From NCBI RefSeq assembly GCF_020176955.2, contig NZ_JAIUCZ020000003.1, forward strand, positions 62,001-126,000: a stretch of 64,000 nucleotides of DNA. Reading direction: 5' to 3'. The notes under the pieces were generated by a model, which saw only the letters and a program-made list of their open reading frames with translations, did not search any database and was not told where the DNA came from. Shown here piece by piece: positions 50,236-58,333 of the stretch. The translations under genes and the position numbers were made by a program. Source of the stretch: Nocardia sp. alder85J (GTDB lineage Bacteria; Actinomycetota; Actinomycetes; Mycobacteriales; Mycobacteriaceae). The number at the start of each line of letters is the position of its first letter. Positions within the stretch are counted from its first letter, which is position 1.

Positions 50236-51693
50236 GTGATCGAGTCAACGGCTATCGAGCCACAGCTGTGCCGGGTTTCGATAATCGGCGGCAACACCCA
50301 GGTCGACATGGCATTGCCGGCTTCGATCGCGATCGCCAATTTCATCCCGGATGTCGTGGAGATCATCGCTTCCCGAAATCCCGATCTCTCCGAACACGAC
50401 GACGGTGGCGGGCCGCTGAAGGCACAGCACTGGACGTTGTCGCGGCTGGGCCACGAACCGATCGAGCCACACCGATCGCTGACCGAGGCAGAGGTTTTCG
50501 ACGGCGAGCTGCTGGTGCTGCGCACCATCGACACCGTCGAAGCGCCCGCGCTGTTCGACGACGTCATCGACGCGGTGGCGCGGCTCACCGAAAGTTCCTT
50601 CCGCGGTTGGAGTTCCGACGCGGCCGGGCGCGCCGGTCTGGCCGCCGCCGTCGCGGGCGGCCTCGGCACCGCACTGCTGCTGATCATGGCCACCGCGCAC
50701 GGCTGGGGCATCGCCGCCGGCGGCACCGGACTCGGCGCCGGACTGCTGACCCTGGTGGCGGCCGGCCTCGCCGCCCGCATGTACTCCGACACACGCACCG
50801 CGACCGCGCTGTCGCTGGCCGGCCTGATCCTCACCGGAACCGGTGCGGCCCTGCTGGTTCCCGGTCGTCTCGGAAGCCCGCAGATCCTGCTCGGCTGTGC
50901 GGCGACCCTGCTGCTCACGGTTCCGGTGCTCCGCCTGGTCGGGACCGGCACCATGATGTTCGCGACGCTGATCACCGTCACCGTCTTCGGCACCGCGAGT
51001 TCGGCGGTGACGACGATCTGGCACGTGGAGGCGGCGAAAGTGGGTGCGGTCGTAGTGATCTGCGGCCTGCTGGGGATCACCATGGCGCCGCGGGTCGCGG
51101 TGGCCACCGCCCGGCTGCCGGTGCCGCCGGTGCCGACCGCCGGTGGCGTCATCGACCCGCGCGACCACGAACAGCGGCCCACCATCGAGGGTATCGGCGC
51201 GATCGGCGCCACGGCGATCCCGTCGGCGGCCGGGCTCGGGCTGCGCTCCCGGCTGGCCAACGACTACCAGTCCGGCATGCTCGTCGGGATCGTGCTGGCG
51301 GTCGTCGCCGGTGCGCTCGCCGCCGCCGGATCCACCGAACACCGCTGGCAGGGCGTGGGTTTGGCGGTGGCCGCCGGTCTGGTGCTGTGCCGGCGGGCCC
51401 GCGCGTTCGCGGATCTGAGCCAGGCCGCCGCGCTGGTGCTGGGCGGCTGCGCGATCCTGATCGTGCTGCCGGTACTGCTCGGCGCCCGCCAACACGAGTT
51501 GGCCCTCGCCGCCGCCGGTGCGCTGCTGGTGTTCTCGGCCGGGGCGGTGCTGTTCGGGGTCGTCGGCCCGCGGCTCGAGGTGTCGCCGGTGGTGCAACGC
51601 CTCGGCGAAATCCTGGAGTACCTGTTCATCTGTGTGATCGGCCCGCTGGCGTTCTGGGTCCTGGACATCTATTCGCTGGCGCGCAATGCCTAG
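50236..51693 (+). CDS. eccD: ESX channel protein EccD
   Basis: 485 residues; GTG at 50236 with GGGAG at 50223-50227. Residues about 8-95 are the ubiquitin-like cytosolic domain (CRVSIIGGNTQVDMALPASIAIANFIPDVVEII). From about residue 130 there are roughly eleven hydrophobic helices (AVAGGLGTALLLIMATAHGW, GLILTGTGAALLVPG and so on) to the end. EccD dimers line the membrane vestibule of the ESX pore. Its stop overlaps the mycP start by 8 bp. The frame is open further upstream, but that part is outside the family alignment. Confidence 0.95.
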   Translation: MIESTAIEPQLCRVSIIGGNTQVDMALPASIAIANFIPDVVEIIASRNPDLSEHDDGGGPLKAQHWTLSRLGHEPIEPHRSLTEAEVFDGELLVLRTIDTVEAPALFDDVIDAVARLTESSFRGWSSDAAGRAGLAAAVAGGLGTALLLIMATAHGWGIAAGGTGLGAGLLTLVAAGLAARMYSDTRTATALSLAGLILTGTGAALLVPGRLGSPQILLGCAATLLLTVPVLRLVGTGTMMFATLITVTVFGTASSAVTTIWHVEAAKVGAVVVICGLLGITMAPRVAVATARLPVPPVPTAGGVIDPRDHEQRPTIEGIGAIGATAIPSAAGLGLRSRLANDYQSGMLVGIVLAVVAGALAAAGSTEHRWQGVGLAVAAGLVLCRRARAFADLSQAAALVLGGCAILIVLPVLLGARQHELALAAAGALLVFSAGAVLFGVVGPRLEVSPVVQRLGEILEYLFICVIGPLAFWVLDIYSLARNA

Positions 51694-53308
51694 TCCCCTA
51701 CCGCCGTTCGCCTCGCCGTCGGTTTCGACGACGGGCCTCCGGCCGGTTCGGGGCGGAGACCGCCCGGCAGGCGGAGCACGTTCGCAGCCACTGCGAGCCG
51801 CGACGCAGCAGAACGGCCACAGCGCAACCGCCCTGCGCGACACCGCCACGCTCGCCCTGCGCCGCACAGCCACAGCCGGCTTGCGCCGCCCGGCGGCAAT
51901 CGGCTTGCGCCGCACGGTCACAGCCGCGATGCGCGGGGCGGCCGCGCTGGCGGCCGTGTCGCTGCTGGCGTTCGGCCCCGCGCCCGGGGCGCAGGCGGTG
52001 GCGCCACCCGGTGTCGATCCCAATGCCCTGGTACTCGGTGCGCCGGTGAAACCGCCGGAGCCCAGTCAGCAGCATCTGGTGTGCTCCCATCCGGTCTGGA
52101 CCGGCGCTGCCCCGCTCACCACCGAACCGCCCGTGCAGCGGGCGCTCGGGTTGCAGCAGGCATGGCAATTCAGCCGGGGCGCGGGACAATTGGTGGCGGT
52201 GATCGATACCGGCGTGAACAACCATCCGCGGCTGGCGGTCGTCCCGGGCGGCGACTACGTCTCGGACTCCGACGGCACCGTCGACTGCGACGGGCACGGC
52301 ACCCTGGTGGCCGGCCTGATCGCGGGACATCCCGCGCCCGACGGCAGCGATCGGTTCTCCGGGGTGGCGCCCGACGCGACCATCCTGTCGATCCGGCAGA
52401 CCAGCCTCGCCTACGAGGTGAAGAACCAGGCGAGCAGCGACAAGCAGGGCCGGATGTCGGCCGGCGGGTACGGCACGGTGACCACCCTCGCCTTCGCCAT
52501 CGTGCACGCGGTCGACCTGCACGCGTCGGTCATCAACATCTCCGAGGTGTCCTGCACCTCCGCGGGCGACAACCCCGCCGACGGCGCGCTCGGCGCGGCC
52601 CTGAAGTACGCCTACGACCACGATGTGGTGGTGGTCGCCGCGGCCGGCAACCTGGAGAGCCAGGGCGCCTGCAAACAGCAGAACGGCACCACCGGCTGGG
52701 ATTCGGTGCGCACCATCGCCACTCCGGCCTGGTTCTCCCCGTACGTGCTGTCGGTCGGCTCGGTCGAACTCGACGGGACACCGTCGACGTTCACCCTCTA
52801 CGGGCCCTGGGTGTCGGTATCGGCGCCGGGCAGCAATCTGACCTCGCTGGACAGCACGCCCGGCGGCACCGGACTGGTCAACGGCACCCCGCAGGCCGAC
52901 GGGCCGACCGCGCCGGTCGACGGCACCAGCTTCTCCAGCGCGTTCGTCGCCGGCGTGGCCGCGCTGGTGCGGTCCCGGTTCCCCGCGTTGTCCGCGCAGC
53001 AGGTGATGGACCGGATCGTGCGCACCGCGCACGCGCCCGGCCCCGGCCGCGACGATCGCATCGGCGCCGGGCTGGTCGATCCGGTGGCCGCGTTGTCGGC
53101 CGCACTGCCCGATTCCGGCGCCGCCACCGGGGTGGGCCGGGCCATCCCGGCGCCGATACCGCCGCCGCGCGAGGATCCGTGGCCGCGCCGGATCGGGGTC
53201 GGCGGCGCGCTGGCCTGCCTGGCGCTGCTGGCCGTCGTGATGGCCGTCTCGATCCCGTTCCGCCGCGAGCATCGCCGCCCGCTCGTGCTGCCCGGCGATG
53301 ACCAATGA
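51686..53308 (+). CDS. mycP: Mycosin, subtilisin-like serine protease MycP
   Basis: 540 residues; ATG at 51686 inside the end of eccD. Catalytic triad in order: Asp174 (VAVIDTGVNNHP), His204 (DCDGHGTLVAG), Ser415 (DGTSFSSAFVAG), with oxyanion Asn322 (AAAGNLES). A C-terminal membrane helix (about 507-528) ends in a short basic tail, so the protease domain faces the periplasm and caps the EccB ring. A signal-type hydrophobic stretch (AALAAVSLLAFGPAPGAQA) is preceded by about 80 residues that include five 8-residue repeats (51833-51952). An alternative start at ATG 51929 would remove most of that extension but has no visible ribosome site. Confidence 0.94.
   Translation: MPSPLPPFASPSVSTTGLRPVRGGDRPAGGARSQPLRAATQQNGHSATALRDTATLALRRTATAGLRRPAAIGLRRTVTAAMRGAAALAAVSLLAFGPAPGAQAVAPPGVDPNALVLGAPVKPPEPSQQHLVCSHPVWTGAAPLTTEPPVQRALGLQQAWQFSRGAGQLVAVIDTGVNNHPRLAVVPGGDYVSDSDGTVDCDGHGTLVAGLIAGHPAPDGSDRFSGVAPDATILSIRQTSLAYEVKNQASSDKQGRMSAGGYGTVTTLAFAIVHAVDLHASVINISEVSCTSAGDNPADGALGAALKYAYDHDVVVVAAAGNLESQGACKQQNGTTGWDSVRTIATPAWFSPYVLSVGSVELDGTPSTFTLYGPWVSVSAPGSNLTSLDSTPGGTGLVNGTPQADGPTAPVDGTSFSSAFVAGVAALVRSRFPALSAQQVMDRIVRTAHAPGPGRDDRIGAGLVDPVAALSAALPDSGAATGVGRAIPAPIPPPREDPWPRRIGVGGALACLALLAVVMAVSIPFRREHRRPLVLPGDDQ
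51833..51952 (+). repeat. 24-bp tandem repeats in the mycP N-region
   Basis: Five consecutive 24-bp units starting at 51833, 51857, 51881, 51905 and 51929, each beginning (c/t/a)tgcgc. They encode LRDTATLA, LRRTATAG, LRRPAAIG, LRRTVTAA and MRGAAALA. The exact period, equal to eight codons, keeps the frame. Confidence 0.85.
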
Positions 53309-53342
53309 CGTCCGCCGAGCGCACCCCGACGGAGGAAAAGCC

Positions 53343-56300
53343 ATGAGCACCCTGGGTTTCGTCCGGCTGGCCCGGATCGCACCGCCGCGCTCGCCCGGTG
53401 GCGAGGTGATCCTGAACGCGCCCCCGGAGATCACCGCGCCGATCCCGAATCCGTTGTGGCAGCGGCTGATGCCGCTGGTGATGGTGGTCGGCACGGTCGG
53501 CATGATGGGCCTGATGTTCACCATGGGCGGCCGCACCCTGCTGAGCAATCCGCTCACCATGATGTTCCCGATGATGATGCTGATGTCGATGGTCGGCATG
53601 TTCGCCGGTCGCGGCGGCAGCGGTAAGCGCCCGGCCGAACTCAACGAGGAACGCAAGGACTACTTCCGCTATCTGGAGCAGGTGCGCAAGGACGTCCGGC
53701 ACACCGGGCAGTCCCAGCGCGAGGCACTGGCCTGGAGCCATCCGCATCCGATCGACCTGCACGCGCTGATCGGCACCCGGCGGATGTGGGAACGGCGCCC
53801 CAACGACCCCGATTTCGGGCACGTCCGCATCGGGGTCGGCAGCCACCGGCTGGCCACCAAACTGGCTCGGCCGGAAACCGGTCCGCTGGAGGATCTGGAA
53901 CCGGTCTCGACAGTGGCGCTGCGCCGGTTCGTCCGCACCCACTCCGTCGTGCACGGCCTGCCGACGGCGATCTCGTTGCGCGCCTTCCCCGCCATCAACA
54001 TCGAGGGTCCCCGGCTGCACAGCCGCGCGCTGGTCCGCTCGATGCTGCTGGAGCTGTCCATCTTCCACGGCCCGGACAACATGGTGTTCGCGATCGTCAC
54101 CGCCGATCCCGACTCCGAGGCCTGGGAATGGACGAAATGGCTTCCGCACCTGCAACATCCGCGGGACAAGGACGGCGTCGGCAGCACCCGGATGCTGTAC
54201 GAGTCGCTGTCGGAGCTGGAGACCGCGCTCACCGAGGATCTCCAGGAACGCGGCCGGTTCCTGCGCAACGCGCCGCCGACCCCCGGCCGGCTGCACCTGG
54301 TGGTGGTGATCGACGACGGCTACGTCAACGGCGCCGAACGCACCGTCAGCGACGCCGGACTGGATTCGGTGACCGTGCTGGACCTGACCGCCCCGCAGAC
54401 CGGTCTGGCGGTGCGCCGCGGCCTGCAACTGGTGGTGGAGGAGAGCATCATCGGCGCGCGCACCGGCGGCGCGGTGGAGAAGTTCGCGGGCCCGGACCGG
54501 GTCAGCGCGGCCGAGGCGGCGACCTTCGCCCGCGGCATGTCCCGCTACCGGATCGCCTCCGCGGCGCAGATCGTGAACCTGGGCGACGAGACCGTGGCCA
54601 ATCCGGGACTGATGCCGCTGCTACGGATTCCGGACGCGGCGGCCATCGATCCCGACGTGGTGTGGCGGCCGCGCTCGGCCCGGGAGCGGCTGCGGGTGCC
54701 GATCGGCATCACCCCCGACGGCACCCCGGTCGAGATCGACATCAAGGAATCCGCCGAGAACGGCATGGGCCCACACGGATTGTGTATCGGCGCAACGGGT
54801 TCCGGTAAGTCGGAATTCCTGCGCACGCTGGTGCTGTCGATGGTCACCACGCACTCCCCCGACCTGCTGAACCTGGTGCTGGTCGACTTCAAGGGTGGCG
54901 CCACCTTCCTCGGCCTGGACCCGCTGCCGCACGTGGCCGCGGTCATCACCAACCTCGAGGAAGAACTCTCGATGGTGGACCGCATGCGCGACGCGCTGGC
55001 CGGCGAGATGAACCGTCGCCAGGAATTGCTGCGCGCGGCAGGCAATTTCGCCAACGTCACCGAATACGAGAAGGCGCGCGCCAACGGCGCCCAGCTCGAC
55101 CCGCTGCCGGCGCTGTTCGTGATCGTCGACGAGTTCTCCGAACTGCTCTCGCAGAAGCCGGATTTCGCGGACCTGTTCGTGATGATCGGCCGGCTGGGCC
55201 GCTCGCTGCGGGTACATCTGCTGCTGGCCTCGCAGCGGCTGGAGGAGAACCGGCTGCGCGGCCTGGACTCCCATCTGTCCTACCGGATCGGCCTGCGGAC
55301 CTTCTCGGCCAGCGAGTCCCGGCAGGTGCTCGGCATCACCGACGCGTACCACCTGCCCAGCCAGCCGGGCGCGGGCTACCTGAAAAGCGATGCCGCGGAA
55401 CCGTTGCGGTTCAACGCCAGCTACGTCTCCGGCCCCTACGAGCCGCCGCTGACCACGGCCGGCGGCAGCGGTGGCACGGTCACCGCCGCGGCCGGCTCGG
55501 TCGAGGTGTTCACCGCCGCCGCCGTGGCGGTGGTCGAACGGTCCGCGGAGACGCCCGCGGAGACGAAGGAGCCGGTCGAGGTCGCGCTGCCGGATCTCAG
55601 CGCGCTGCTCGCCGACCCGCCACCGGCCCCCGGCGGCGGCATGGAACGCACGCTGCTCCAAGTGGTCGTCGAGCGGCTCACCGGGCACGGCCGGCCCGCG
55701 CACGAGGTGTGGCTGCCGCCGCTGGACATCTCCCCGACGGTGGACATGCTGCTGCCGGAACCGAATTGGCGCTCGCCGGGCAATCGGCACGGCAAGCTCT
55801 GGATGCCGATCGGCATCGTCGACAAGCCCTACGAGCAGAAGCGCGACGTGCTCACCATCGACCTGTCCGGCGCGCAGGGCAATGTCGCGGTGGTCGGCGG
55901 CCCGCAGTCGGGCAAGTCCACCACGCTGCGCACCATCATCATGGCCGCCGCGGCCACCCACACCCCCGAACAGGTGCAGTTCTACGTGCTCGACCTCGGT
56001 GGCGGCACGCTGGCCGGCATGGGTGACATGCCGCACGTGGGCTCGGCGGCCGCCCGGCTCGAGATCGACCGGGTGCGCCGCACCGTCGCCGAACTGACCG
56101 CGCTGCTGCGCCAGCGGGAGGCCCGGTTCCTGCGGCTGGGCATCGAGAACATGCGCGACTTCCGCAAGCTCAAGGCCGAACTCGCGGCCAAGCCGGAGGC
56201 GGAGCGGGCCGCGGATCCGTTGTCCCAGGACCTGTTCGGCGACGTGTTCCTGGTGATCGACGGCTGGATGGCCTTCCGTGAGGACTACGACGCGCTGGAG

Positions 56301-57404
56301 AGCAGCGTGCAGCAGCTGGTCGCCCGCGGCCTGTCCTACGGCATCCACGTGATGTTCGGCGCCAACCGCTGGGGCGAGATCCGGGCGGCGATCAAGGACC
56401 AGGTCGGCACCCGTATCGAACTACGGCTCGGCGACCCGTCCGATTCGGAGATGGACCGCCGCACCGCAACCAACGTGCCGATGAACCGGCCCGGCCGCGG
56501 TATCACCCGCGAGAAGCTGCACATGCTGCTGGCGCTGCCCCGGCTGGACTCGGCGGTCGACCCGGCCACCCTGTCCGAGGGTGTCACCGCCGCCAAGTCC
56601 GGCCTGACCGCGATGTACGGCGACCGCAAGGCCCCGCCGGTGCGCATGCTGCCGAAGGAACTGCCGCGCGAACGGGTGCTCGCCACCGCGCGCGAGCAGA
56701 ACGTGACGCTGGACGCCAAACATGTGCTGATCGGCTTCGGCGAATCCGAATTGCAGCCGATGGTGCTGGATTTCGAGGAGCAGCCGCACCTGATGGTGTT
56801 CGCCGATGTGGGCTGCGGCAAGACCACGCTGCTGCGCAACATCGCGATGGGCATCGTCGAGAACTCCGACGCCTCCCAGGCCCGCATCATCCTGATCGAC
56901 TACCGCCGCACCATGCTCGGCGCCATCGAGGGCCCGCACCTGGCCGGGTATTCGACCTCGTCGCAGACCTCGATCGGGACGATCAAGGAGGTGGCCGGAT
57001 TCGTCGGGCAGCGCATGCCCGGCGCCGACATCACCCCCGCCCAGCTGCGTGAACGCAGCTGGTGGACCGGGCCCGAGGTGTACGTCGTCGTCGACGACTA
57101 CGACATGGTGTCGTCCAACAACCCGCTGGTGCCGCTGATGGAACTGCTGCCGCAGGCCCGCGACATCGGCCTGCACCTCATCATCGCCCGCCGCTCCGGC
57201 GGCGCGAGCCGCGCGCTCTACGACAACGTGCTCGGCCCGATGAAGGACATGTCGGTCGACGGCATCCTGATGAGCACCCCCAAGGACGAGGGCGTCCTGC
57301 TCGGTGACGTCCGGCCGGCGATCTACCCGCCGGGCCGCGGCATGCTGGTGTCCCGCAGCCGCGGGCGGGAACTGATCCAGATCAGCCACCTGCCGCCGCT
57401 GTGA
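53343..57404 (+). CDS. eccC: ESX motor ATPase EccC (fused EccCa-EccCb)
   Basis: 1353 residues. ATG at 53343 has GGAGG at 53331-53335 and gives the family start STLGFVRLARIAPPRSPGGEV; an earlier ATG at 53298 overlaps mycP. Two membrane helices (about 38-82, Met-rich), then a stalk domain and three FtsK/SpoIIIE ATPase domains with Walker A motifs GATGSGKS (from 483), GGPQSGKS (from 852) and ADVGCGKT (from 1154). The single-chain form matches ESX-2/3/4/5 rather than ESX-1, where EccCa and EccCb are separate. The third domain would bind the YxxxE signal of the EsxB-like protein. Last gene of eccD-mycP-eccC. Confidence 0.96.
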   Translation: MSTLGFVRLARIAPPRSPGGEVILNAPPEITAPIPNPLWQRLMPLVMVVGTVGMMGLMFTMGGRTLLSNPLTMMFPMMMLMSMVGMFAGRGGSGKRPAELNEERKDYFRYLEQVRKDVRHTGQSQREALAWSHPHPIDLHALIGTRRMWERRPNDPDFGHVRIGVGSHRLATKLARPETGPLEDLEPVSTVALRRFVRTHSVVHGLPTAISLRAFPAINIEGPRLHSRALVRSMLLELSIFHGPDNMVFAIVTADPDSEAWEWTKWLPHLQHPRDKDGVGSTRMLYESLSELETALTEDLQERGRFLRNAPPTPGRLHLVVVIDDGYVNGAERTVSDAGLDSVTVLDLTAPQTGLAVRRGLQLVVEESIIGARTGGAVEKFAGPDRVSAAEAATFARGMSRYRIASAAQIVNLGDETVANPGLMPLLRIPDAAAIDPDVVWRPRSARERLRVPIGITPDGTPVEIDIKESAENGMGPHGLCIGATGSGKSEFLRTLVLSMVTTHSPDLLNLVLVDFKGGATFLGLDPLPHVAAVITNLEEELSMVDRMRDALAGEMNRRQELLRAAGNFANVTEYEKARANGAQLDPLPALFVIVDEFSELLSQKPDFADLFVMIGRLGRSLRVHLLLASQRLEENRLRGLDSHLSYRIGLRTFSASESRQVLGITDAYHLPSQPGAGYLKSDAAEPLRFNASYVSGPYEPPLTTAGGSGGTVTAAAGSVEVFTAAAVAVVERSAETPAETKEPVEVALPDLSALLADPPPAPGGGMERTLLQVVVERLTGHGRPAHEVWLPPLDISPTVDMLLPEPNWRSPGNRHGKLWMPIGIVDKPYEQKRDVLTIDLSGAQGNVAVVGGPQSGKSTTLRTIIMAAAATHTPEQVQFYVLDLGGGTLAGMGDMPHVGSAAARLEIDRVRRTVAELTALLRQREARFLRLGIENMRDFRKLKAELAAKPEAERAADPLSQDLFGDVFLVIDGWMAFREDYDALESSVQQLVARGLSYGIHVMFGANRWGEIRAAIKDQVGTRIELRLGDPSDSEMDRRTATNVPMNRPGRGITREKLHMLLALPRLDSAVDPATLSEGVTAAKSGLTAMYGDRKAPPVRMLPKELPRERVLATAREQNVTLDAKHVLIGFGESELQPMVLDFEEQPHLMVFADVGCGKTTLLRNIAMGIVENSDASQARIILIDYRRTMLGAIEGPHLAGYSTSSQTSIGTIKEVAGFVGQRMPGADITPAQLRERSWWTGPEVYVVVDDYDMVSSNNPLVPLMELLPQARDIGLHLIIARRSGGASRALYDNVLGPMKDMSVDGILMSTPKDEGVLLGDVRPAIYPPGRGMLVSRSRGRELIQISHLPPL

Positions 57405-57407
57405 GCC

Positions 57408-57437
57408 GATCGCGCCCGGTCCGGGCCGGGCGCGATC
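57408..57437. terminator. Perfect 12-bp hairpin after eccC
   Basis: GATCGCGCCCGG at 57408-57419 is the exact reverse complement of CCGGGCGCGATC at 57426-57437, with a 6-nt loop. It starts 4 bp after the eccC stop and has no T-run, as is common in high-GC actinobacteria. It lies between convergent genes and could serve both. Confidence 0.65.
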
Positions 57438-57506
57438 GCGCCGTGTGAATCCGGCTCGGCCGGAATCGAATCCGCGGGAATCCGCCGCGTCGCGGACGAA
57501 TCGAGC

Positions 57507-57905
57507 TCAGGCGGAACCGAATCCGCTGCTGGACACGTCCTCGGTGTCGCCGGCGCCGTCGGCGGCCTGATGCATGCCCTTGGCGAATTCGGCCAGGGTC
57601 GAGGCCATGTCGTAGCCACCTTGCAGCAGGTTCACGCTGGTCTTGGTGTAACCCTCGGCGCCGGAGCCGAACTTCTTGCCGTAGGAGTCCGTGCCCCACG
57701 GCGGATTCGAGCTCGCATCGGCCGACACGGTCCCGGTCTGTACCCCGTTCGCGGTGGTCTCGGTGACGCTGATCGGATCACCGAGCCGGGACAACGTCTC
57801 GTACAGCGTGGTGACGGTGGCATGTACGGATGTCGCGACGGCATCCATTTCCTTTGCGGCGGTGCGCAACTCATCGGGCTGGACAATGATTGTCTCGTCG
57901 GCCAC
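57507..57905 (-). CDS. WXG100-like secreted protein, WG-x-D subtype
   Basis: 132 residues; GTG at 57905 with AGAGGGG upstream (57911-57917 on the plus strand). Helix 1 (IIVQPDELRTAAKEMDAVATSVHATV), the turn PPWGTDSYGKKFGSGAEGY, helix 2 (LAEFAKGMHQAA), then an acidic/Ser tail. Same subtype as the proteins at 16663 and 26186. Last gene of the right-hand minus-strand cassette, about 415 bp from the CpnT-N-like gene. Probable small partner of that protein. Confidence 0.78.
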   Translation of the reverse strand: MADETIIVQPDELRTAAKEMDAVATSVHATVTTLYETLSRLGDPISVTETTANGVQTGTVSADASSNPPWGTDSYGKKFGSGAEGYTKTSVNLLQGGYDMASTLAEFAKGMHQAADGAGDTEDVSSSGFGSA

Positions 57906-58321
57906 GGGTGCCCCTCTGTTGTCGCCTACCGCACACGGTCGCATCCGCATCCGACCCCTCTCGGAGGTCGGCATGAAGCGGCATGGAACGGCAAGTTAAA
58001 ACTGAGTTACCCGGCGACTTTCGGTCGTCGGCCGTGACGGGTGTGGTGGGGCGTCGCGGCCATGGCGGTGAGTGTGGTGGCCCCGCAACGCACTTCGATG
58101 AGACCCGGCGGTCTGCACGGTGGCGACGACGCGTTCAGCGGCAGGACACCCCGGCCCGCAGCACGATCGGTTCGGATCGGCGGTCATTGCCTGCACTCGA
58201 GCACTGATCCGCCGTCGCATCCACCGAGTGGGTCAGCGCATCGGGTCGGTCGGGTCGGATCAGCGGTCGTCGCCCATGCTCGATCATGAATCCGCCGGTC
58301 GCCTCCCCCGCGCCGAGTGGA
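57906..58321. other. Gap holding tandem copies of the neighbouring gene's 3' end
   Basis: 416 bp without a convincing gene. Much of it (58161-58333) is an 83-89 bp imperfect tandem repeat that runs into the last codons of the CpnT-N-like gene; see the repeat entry. The remainder contains the ribosome site for the WXG-like gene at 57905. Confidence 0.6.
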
Positions 58322-58333
58322 TCAACGCATCAG
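58161..58333. repeat. 83-89 bp tandem repeat derived from a gene end
   Basis: Copy 1 at about 58161-58243 and copy 2 at about 58244-58333. Anchors ggatc-gcggtc at 58174 and 58257, and atccgccg at 58206 and 58289, give a period of 83. After a 6-bp insertion, cgagtgg at 58225 and 58314 and the gcatc-ggtcggtcgggtcg block give 89. Copy 2 covers the true stop codon at 58322-58324. Copy 1 holds an equivalent D-P-T-D-x-M-R-stop. Confidence 0.75.

Noticed and set aside
42758..57404. Assignment of the core as a true ESX-1 orthologue
   Set aside because: EccC is a single chain, not split, and the PE-PPE-EspG-Esx order is closer to ESX-3/5; EspC-like and EspB-like neighbours are suggestive only. Class is left open.
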